A stretch of 64,000 bases of DNA. It comes from Buddleja alternifolia (taxonomy: Eukaryota > Streptophyta > Magnoliopsida > Lamiales > Scrophulariaceae). The stretch lies in contig CM033392.1 in the NCBI GenBank assembly GCA_019426215.1, forward strand, positions 36,566,980 through 36,630,979. The letters run 5' to 3'. The notes under the pieces are model-generated. The model was given only the letters and a program-made list of their open reading frames with translations. It made no database searches and was not told the DNA's origin. A program made the position numbers and the translations under genes. This document shows positions 57,110 through 64,000 of this stretch, in pieces. Position 1 is the stretch's first letter; every line of letters begins with the position of its first letter.

Positions 57110-59178
57110 CCAACAATGGGCAAAAGCTAAGGTAACCAAGGTAAAGATAGTATTTTTTGCATTTGCTTCCCTTTTTTATGGTGACATGATAATAGCTTAA
57201 GAGATTGCTTGCTTTTCTACCCCCGCTTTAATCGATTCAACCTATAACCCCTCCGCCCTCATGGAGTGCTTTTTAGGGGTCTTTGGCTTTTTATCCAGGG
57301 GCGTCACGTAGATACCTCGGGGATTCGACCTTGCGGTCGGGCCGCGTGGACTATCGCGACCTTCGAGTTGCCAATACCTATAGCGGATTTTTGAATTTTT
57401 GACCTCCTGAGGGGCACGTGACCCTTTACTTAGAGTATTTTTGCTCAGGGCTCACCCTCCCTTATCATAGGATTTTTGAGGAAATCTTACCCTACTATTA
57501 GATTTGTATAAGCCAATTGACCCCCAATTGTTTCATCTTTTTTTTGGGTTTCATTCGCCAGTTTACCAAGCTAAACCTCGAGATAACTTTGGATGCCTTC
57601 CAGGCTCTATTTGCGGTCAAAAGGTGCTGTATCGCGCCTTTCATGTATTTTTTTCCCTTACGGACCGCTAGGTTCTTGGAGGGTAACATTAGTCCTAAGG
57701 GTACTTGGAAAATGAAGTTCTTTTATTTCCCTATCGACCACTTGGGTATATCGACCCCATTGCGCTGGAATGGGCGTGTTGCCCCTCACAAGGTCACCCG
57801 TGCTCAAACACAACTTAGAGCTATCATTAACAAGATAGGTTTATTTTACCATAGGTTCGATGTTAGTAGATTATATACTCATGGTATACTTGTGCTTTTA
57901 ACTTTCTCTTATCTCATGTTGGAGCTCTTAAGCATGGTTTGGCCTTATGCTTTTTCATACTAACGCTTGGCCTTCTTATGTATTTTTGTAGGAGATAAGG
58001 TGAGCACGGGTGGCAAAGTGAGCTTTACCACCCTTGTGACTCCTCATACCCCACTCAGCCATGGTGATGGGGCCGATCCATCAGCGCCCCCGCTCCTCGC
58101 CCTGAAAAGTGTGACTGGGGTTGCTACACCTTTACATTTCCCCCCCCCCCCCCCGAGCAAGTGTCATGCACACTTGACTTTGATTCCATGATGGTGGGTT
58201 AAGACTCTAGAGGTGCCCAGGGCCCTAGGTTGGTCGCCTCTTCTAGCCCTCAGGGGGCACTGTGGAGTTGGAGAGAGGGGATAGCGAAAACACCTGTAGG
58301 GGTTCCATCCACTCTTCTCCTATAACCAACCGTGGTAAAGGAGTAGCCCCTCAAGGGGGACATGCCTTTTCAGGGCGTCATGTGCCCCCAACTCTACCAG
58401 CGAAACGTGCTCGCATATTTTCTCCAGGGGACTCTAGTTCCTCCAGCCTTGGCATAGGTTTATATAACTTCGGGGCAAACTTAGACCCCAACGTTAGCTC
58501 CTTTTAGGATACCACTGATCCCGTGATCTCGTGGTCATTGTGAGGGTGGTCGTGATGAATTACGACTCTACCCGCTTATCATCCCTACCAGTCGAACGCC
58601 TCGACCAGGAGATTTGCACTGAGGTTGGTCGGGTAAGCATTTACACATGTTACTGCTATTATTTAGAGGCTACATGTTCATGTATCTGAGTTTTTTACCT
58701 AATTTTTTGTCTTTGCAAGTCGGTCCAACTATCACACTACCTTCGACTTAGGTGTGAGGAAGTGGAGAAGGAGCATCGAGAAAGCCTCCAACAGAACTTA
58801 AAGCTTCTTTCACGGTTCTTTGGAGCTAAGAACTTGGCTGACGAATGGGAGAAGAAGTATAGGGAGGCCAAGAAGAAGCTTGAGACGGAGAAGTCTAGTG
58901 GTAGCTGTTTCCTTAGCTCAGATGTCGGGTGAAAGACTTTGAGTGATGCCCGAAAGTCTGTGGTGGATAAATTTTTCAAGAGTGTCATCTCCATTGACGA
59001 GTGCAACAAGTGTGCATATGGTATTGCTCAGGACTTCATGACCAAGACGGTTCGCAAGTGCCATAGAACTCTTTGCGAGAGCGGTACGTACCCAGCGATG
59101 ACTTCAAATGGTTGTATGAGAACGTCCCACGCCACTAGTGACGGGGAAATCAATCCGAGGAGCGATACCGCTAGTTGA
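57110..59178 (+). pseudogene. Tat antisense ORF (T3), PF04195-like
   Basis: Short first exon ATGGGCAAAAGC near 57114 (followed by TAA, so mutated), then a degraded acidic part. The main block is 57517-57963: LTPNCFIFFLGFIRQF, LNLEITLDAFQALFAVKRC, MYFFPLRTARFLEGN, FFYFPIDHLGISTPLRW, RAQTQLRAIINKIG. Next a Pro/Ser-rich stretch (58000-58500), then a C-terminal block 58737-59178 with a coiled-coil-like helix (LADEWEKKYREAKKKLETEK), SSDVG, a stop near 58930, and LSDARKSVVDKFFKSV. It gives the fullest view of the protein. Function unknown beyond its association with Tat elements. Confidence 0.65.
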
Positions 59179-59537
59179 GGCGTTGGTCACCCCCATAGCT
59201 TTTTAGCCCTCTTATGCTTTTAACATTCTGGGCTATTTATTTGTTTTTTTGAGTTATCTTTATTCTAGTTCCTCTTTTCATCCCTTAGCTATCTTAGTGT
59301 GTCATTGGCATGATTTTATGGGTGCTAGATCATTTGTTCTCCTATTTTGCCTTAGTACCTTCCGGCTTCATGAGCACTAGTTTAGGTACTTAAGCTATTT
59401 TAATGCCCCATTGGCGGGATTTAATGACCGCCAGCGGTGAGTGTCTCTTGGGTACTTTCGCTACATTTGAGCTTTACTTAGCAATTTGCTTTTCAAATGC
59501 TCAAACCGCTTGGCCTTAGCATATCGGCTCTAGCAGT
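59179..59537. other. Tat-like T3 tail, non-coding
   Basis: Follows the T3 ORF and partly resembles the inverse of 33509-34026. No gene. Confidence 0.4.
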
Positions 59538-60259
59538 TTGTTTAGGGCATTGGACAGTGTAACTTTAGAACAAATCAAGAAGGCATGGATAACTATGAGT
59601 GCTTATGACGGAGTACCATACAAACAGCACTTTGAAAAGAAAGATTCAGTGTCCAAGTACCGACTAATGGCTGATTTCTGCAGCAAGATCATAGAATGTC
59701 AAGTGGGTACCTTTGATAAGGTGAACCCAATTCAATTTCAAATGATGACGGCGATACTCCTCAACCTCAAGATCAACTGGAGTGATTATGTCTTTGGAAG
59801 GTTTCGAGACTGTTTAAGCGCCCCAAATAAACCTTATGGGCTTCTTTTTAGTGACCTACTGTATCAATCAAACTATGTTTATTCGTCTGGTTTACCGCTG
59901 AACAAGAACAAGTTGCTGGGAAAAAGGATTCTGAACAATCTCTTTAATCCTCCCAAAGTTGGTGGTGCTGCAAGACCACTGTCTGAGCGTCTGGAAGAAC
60001 GTGAAGCGTCTGACGAAGAAGTTGAGCGTCCAGTTCCAGAAGAAGCCGTGAAGTGCCCGGCTGCTACAAAGAAGAGGGCTCCCAGAAAGCCCAAGGCTCA
60101 AGTAATTCCTTCTCCTCAAAGGATGATGAGGACACTGATGAGGATGCAGAGGACAAGATACCTCTCATCAAGCGTAGGAACCTGGAAGGGATTATTAAAC
60201 AAATAGACTTTGCGGAACCAGCTGCCGCTCCTCCTGCTCAAACGCTAAAGCTCGTTGAA

Positions 60260-61633
60260 GGCAAAATTCTAATTTTAGTCCCATAGAATCTCGTGATTCT
60301 AGTTTTAGTCTCATAGGATCTCATTATTCTAGTTTGAGTCCCATAGGCTGTGCAGACAGCTGTGCGCGTCTTCACGAGAAAATTCATAACACATTGTAGA
60401 AATCTTAGATTCATGAACCGTTTTATTTTCATGAAACTAGACACATAATGCTATCCACACATATATTTCACATAATCAGGAGACGTCTAGAACAAAGTAG
60501 TTTTGTATTCAAAATTAGATTAAAAACTGTCGGCTGAGCAGACAATTGTGCGCGTTTTCCTGAGAAAATTCATAACACATTGTAGAAAGCTCGGATTCAT
60601 GAACCGTTTTCTTCCCATGAAACTAGACACATAGGGCTATCCACACATATATTGCACATGACCAGGAGACATTTAGAACAAAGCAGTTTTGTATTCAAAA
60701 TTAGATAAAAAACTGTCGGCTGAGCAGACAGCTGTGCGCGTCTTCACGAGAAAACTCATATCACATTGAAGAAAGCTCAGATTCATGAACCGTTTTCTTC
60801 CCATGAAACTAGACAAATATCTATATCCACATATATATTTCACACAATCAGTAGACATCTAGAACAAAGCAGTTTTGTATTCAAAATTAGCTAAAAAAGT
60901 GTCGGCTGAGCAGACAGCTGTGCACGTCTTCACGAGAAAATTCATAACGCATTGTAGAAAGCTCGGATTCATGAACCGTTTTCTTTCCCTAAAACTAGAC
61001 ACATAGGGCTATCTACACATATATTTTACATAATCAGGAGACGTCTATAAAAACGCAGTGTTGTATTCAAAATTAGATAAAAAAACTGTCGGCTGAGCAT
61101 ACAGCTGTGCGCGTCTTCACGAGAAAATTCATAACGCATTGTAGAAAGATCGGATTCATGAACGGTTTTCTTCCCATGAAACTAGACACATAGTAGTATC
61201 CACACATATATTGTATATAATCAGTAGACGTCTATAAGACTATAACAAAGCAGTTTTGTATTCAAAATTAGATAAAAAAACTGTCGGCTGAACAGACAGT
61301 TGTGCACGTCTTCACGAGAAAATTCATAACGCATTGTAGAAAGCTCGGATTCATGAACCGTTTTATTCCAATGAAACCAGACACATAGGGCTATCCACAC
61401 ATATATTGAACATAATCATGAGATGTCTAGAACAAATCAGTTTTGTATTCAAAGTTAGCTAATCAGATTCTGTGCAAAATTAACGAAAAAAATCCTGTGG
61501 GACTAATTTTAGGTTAAATTGGGACCAATTTTGGAAAAAGTGAAATATTTTGGGACCATTTTTAGAATTCCGTAAACTGTGGGACTAATACTAGAATCAC
61601 GAGATCCAATGGGACTAAAATTAGAATTTTGCC
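60260..61633. mobile_element. 1,374-bp Mutator-like element with internal tandem repeats
   Basis: Inverted termini GGCAAAATTCTAATTTTAGT extending ~45 bases, and a perfect 10-bp target duplication GCTCGTTGAA (60250-60259, 61634-61643). It is inserted in ORF3 between LVEG and the continuing codons. It contains six ~186-bp repeats and no transposase. Confidence 0.9.
60346..61459. repeat. six tandem ~186-bp repeats
   Basis: Units begin GGCTGAGCAGACAGCTGTGC at 60346, 60532, 60718, 60904, 61091 and 61286 (spacing 186, 186, 186, 187, 195). Each includes CTTCACGAGAAAATTCATAA and AAACTAGACACATAG. Related units form the palindrome in CACTA B at 36578-37362. Confidence 0.9.
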
Positions 61634-64000
61634 GCTCGTTGAAGGAGTCAACGTGAAGAAAATTTTCAAGCGTTCAAGGACAATCAAGCGTCGAGCTGCT
61701 CCTGTTCCTGAAGAGCCTAAGACTGTTGAGCCAAGTGCTCAAGTTTCTGTTGAGCCAAGCGCTCTAGTTGCTGTTGAGCCAAGCGCTCAAGATGCTGATG
61801 AGACTAGTTCTCAGGGTAAGTTTATTTCTTCCCACATCATTTCCTTTCCTACATCTGTAGGAGATCCTGCTCTTATAGAGGATATTTCTTGTGTTACAAC
61901 TTTGGTTCCAGCTATTGCTGAAGCATCAACAGACGTCCACCTGGATGTTGAGATGACAAATATTGTGGCCATTGCCAAAGATGTTGCCGCAGAAGCTGCT
62001 ACACTCGAAGTAGAGGAACCTGCTCCCAAAAAGGTTCAAGCGTCAACGATTGTTTCGGCTATAACAGAGGCATGCTCAGAAAGTCAGACCGTTGCTGAAG
62101 ACATTACAAAGCCAAGGCATTTCTTCAAGCTGGACCCACTAAAGACGATTGATCATTCAATCAATTATATGCCCCCAGCGCTCGAAGAAGACTTCATTTT
62201 AGCAAGACATAATGAAGAAAGATTCATTAATGTTGAGAATGAGGTAGCCTCGCTAATTGACATCGACAATCAGATCAAGGATGTAGTGTTCAACACTGAG
62301 TGGACAGAAATTGAGAGGAAATATTATCTGGCAATACAACTCGGTAAAACTCCTGATCAGATACCGTCTTCCCTTATTCTTCAATAAGACAGACAAGGAG
62401 GCATAACTCCTAAGTGTGATGTAGATCTGGCTTACTATCTAGACTATGGGCACAACAAGTCAACCGGTTTCACTCTAAGGGACTACAACATCAGACTGTA
62501 TGATCCTCTTCGCCCAGCCTTTCTCAATCCATCTGAAGCCATCTTGAACAGAGAAGGCTACACACACTTTCCTCTCATAGCAAACAGTGAAGAGAACTTG
62601 AATTCTGCCAATCCACTTCTCTTGTGGAAGAATAAAGGAATTCATGCCGGTGAGCATCTAGCATCTCTCACAGATGTGATCCAGACTGAAGCTGATGCAT
62701 ACTTTGATAACGTCTGGAATGCTAACTATCAGACTGATAGATACCGTTTTGAATCTATCAGAGATATCCACCATGAAGGCGTTAGAGCTATGATTAATGC
62801 TGGGACAGATTACTGTATGGCTGAGGTAAATTGGGCTGAAGCATATGTGGGTCATAGATACACTTTCCCGGAGTTAGTTCAAGCTCCCCATTTATTTGGC
62901 ATAGGCATGCATGACAAGAAGCGTCAGTTTGCCAAGTATTGCCTTAAGAAGCGTCAACTGAGAGTTGGACCTGTTCTCAAGCTCCCACTAATTCGACATC
63001 AAATTAAGCAGTGTTTGCTTCAAGAGCTTCACAGACTGTCCATTACTCCTCTTCACTTCAACGCTAATACATCAACCAGTGACAGTACTTCAATATCTAG
63101 CTTGAATTTTGCTCCAAGCCACTGCGATGATAACTTCAACATGATGGTGAAGATTATGATTCCCCTATCACTTTTTGACAGAATCTTCACTGCCAATCTC
63201 AGACATTGGAATGGTTCAGTAATCAACCCCTTTCGAGGATATCCCTTGCTCCCGTCTATTCGCAAGGAGGTACTCAATCAGTATGAGTTTGTCCTCTCAT
63301 TGCTGGAAAGAAATCAGGGACTGGTTCAGGCTATATATCCTTATCTGGAAGAGTACTATAATTCGTATGTTCCTGAATCTCAACATCTTCAAAGTCTTCC
63401 AACAGACAGGTTGATTGGATTCTCTAGGAATTACTGCCCAGATGCGATTTTCTCTATCTGCCAAGCGCCGTAAAAACTCTTTCCAAATCATGTGTTGGAT
63501 ATCATTGGTCCAATGTACATCAGGGCCATAGATAGCCCAATTCGCACATTCATTCAAGGGACTTGCATCTCTCGTTCTAGGCTAACTGAACTTCTGGAAG
63601 CTGCTTCCGATTCCTATGCTACTCTCGCCTCTTGGAACTTCCAATTTAATGACTTTCATCAAGAGAAATCGACGCTTGAGGAAGCGCCTCCTAAGATGGA
63701 TAAAGTGTCTGAACTAACCAAAGTTGCAAGTATTCCAGCATCTACTGAAGAACTAGTTCAAGCGTGTCCACCAAGAGTTATTCATGACGCTCCTGAACTC
63801 GTTGATTCTGTTGTTGCGGATACTGCTGAGGATCTTCAAACTGATGTACAAGGTACAATTTTTTATCCTGCATATCAAGCTCCTCTTGACTCACTCAAGC
63901 ATACATCCAGATTCAAGCGACCGGCTCCTCAAGCGATTCCATCGGATGTGGGTCAAGTGTTTGGACCTTTGCTGAAATCTGTCTTAGAGGAGATGAGCAA

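Larger units (their letters stand above)
56330..59537 (-). mobile_element. Tat-like element T3: LTR, PPT and antisense ORF (element on minus strand)
   Basis: Inverse orientation of T1/T2. LTR 56330-56867, PPT just inside it, then the accessory ORF on the plus strand (57100-59178), so the ORF is again antisense to the element. The element ends at about 59537, where Sirevirus ORF3 sequence starts without an LTR or target duplication, a recombination junction. Confidence 0.7.
59538..64000 (+). pseudogene. second copy of Sirevirus ORF3, runs off window
   Basis: Begins inside the protein at ALDSVTLEQIKKAW (equivalent to 9370 in copy 1) and follows it to beyond the window end. Pieces: 59538-60206 (includes a ~35-residue segment SAPNKPYGLLFSDLLYQS onward that copy 1 has lost), then a Mutator-like insertion 60260-61633, then 61629-62387 (repeated EPSAQVSVEPSA words), 62544-63473 (HEGVRAMINAGTDYCMAEVN; FNMMVKIMIPLSLFDRIF), and 63480-64000 in another frame (ISRSRLTELLEAASDSYATL). 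Frame breaks lie near 60120, 62387 and 63474. Parallel preservation of two copies supports a real protein-coding ORF. Confidence 0.75.

Noticed and set aside
60238..60858. Similar ORFs (FMNLSFLQ-type) on the minus strand of the tandem array, also at 37054-37374
   Set aside because: They recur only because the 186-bp monomer recurs; no start context and no domain.

Overview
This window is nuclear DNA of a flowering plant, most likely a eudicot. It is AT-rich and filled with nested LTR retrotransposons, CACTA DNA transposons and MITEs. Only one intact host-type gene is visible: a plant-specific CC-type glutaredoxin of 151 codons at 51182-51637, with a CCLS active site and an ALWL C-terminus. 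I see no rRNA, tRNA, CRISPR or bacterial features.

Layout. 1-4017: decayed Ty1/copia (Angela/BARE-like) pol, polypurine tract and start of its 3' LTR. 4018-18837: a nearly complete minus-strand Sirevirus-like Ty1/copia element with two ~1.5 kb LTRs, PBS, PPT, gag, PR, INT, RT and RNase H, plus an extra ~3.8 kb ORF after pol; a 1.2 kb solo LTR sits in its integrase. 18838-19687: more Angela-like LTR. 19688-28969: CACTA element A (minus), with tnp2 and TNPA/Ulp1-type pseudogenes. 28970-33508: gag, long leader, PBS and 5' LTR of a second Angela-like element (minus). 33509-46971: the 3' part of a Ty3/gypsy Tat-like element with an antisense accessory ORF, PPT and LTR, split by complete CACTA element B at 35264-45343 (3-bp target duplication CAA). 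46972-51181: a tandem duplication carrying a second Tat-like 3' end and two copies of the glutaredoxin promoter, with MITE insertions that occur in one copy only. 51182-51637: glutaredoxin. 51683-56329: intergenic DNA with MITEs. 56330-59537: a third Tat-like 3' end in the opposite orientation. 59538-64000: a plus-strand copy of the Sirevirus extra ORF, interrupted by a Mutator-like element that carries six ~186-bp tandem repeats; it runs off the window.

How the parts relate. Nearly every element is broken by stops, frameshifts or nested insertions. The most notable observations are: (1) three hairpins with the same ~16-nt loop but different stems in the leader RNA of the Angela-like element; (2) hairpin arrays with compensatory arm changes at both ends of both CACTA elements; (3) one leader box placed before both genes in both CACTA copies; (4) loss of the catalytic Cys (TGT to TAT) in the Ulp1-type protease of CACTA B while copy A keeps it; (5) a satellite-like 186-bp repeat shared by a Mutator-like element and a CACTA element; (6) two accessory retrotransposon ORF families, one sense (Sirevirus) and one antisense (Tat); (7) a glutaredoxin promoter duplicated together with an LTR, with its breakpoint in a TA repeat.

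Family names come from motifs read by eye. No database search or alignment was run.
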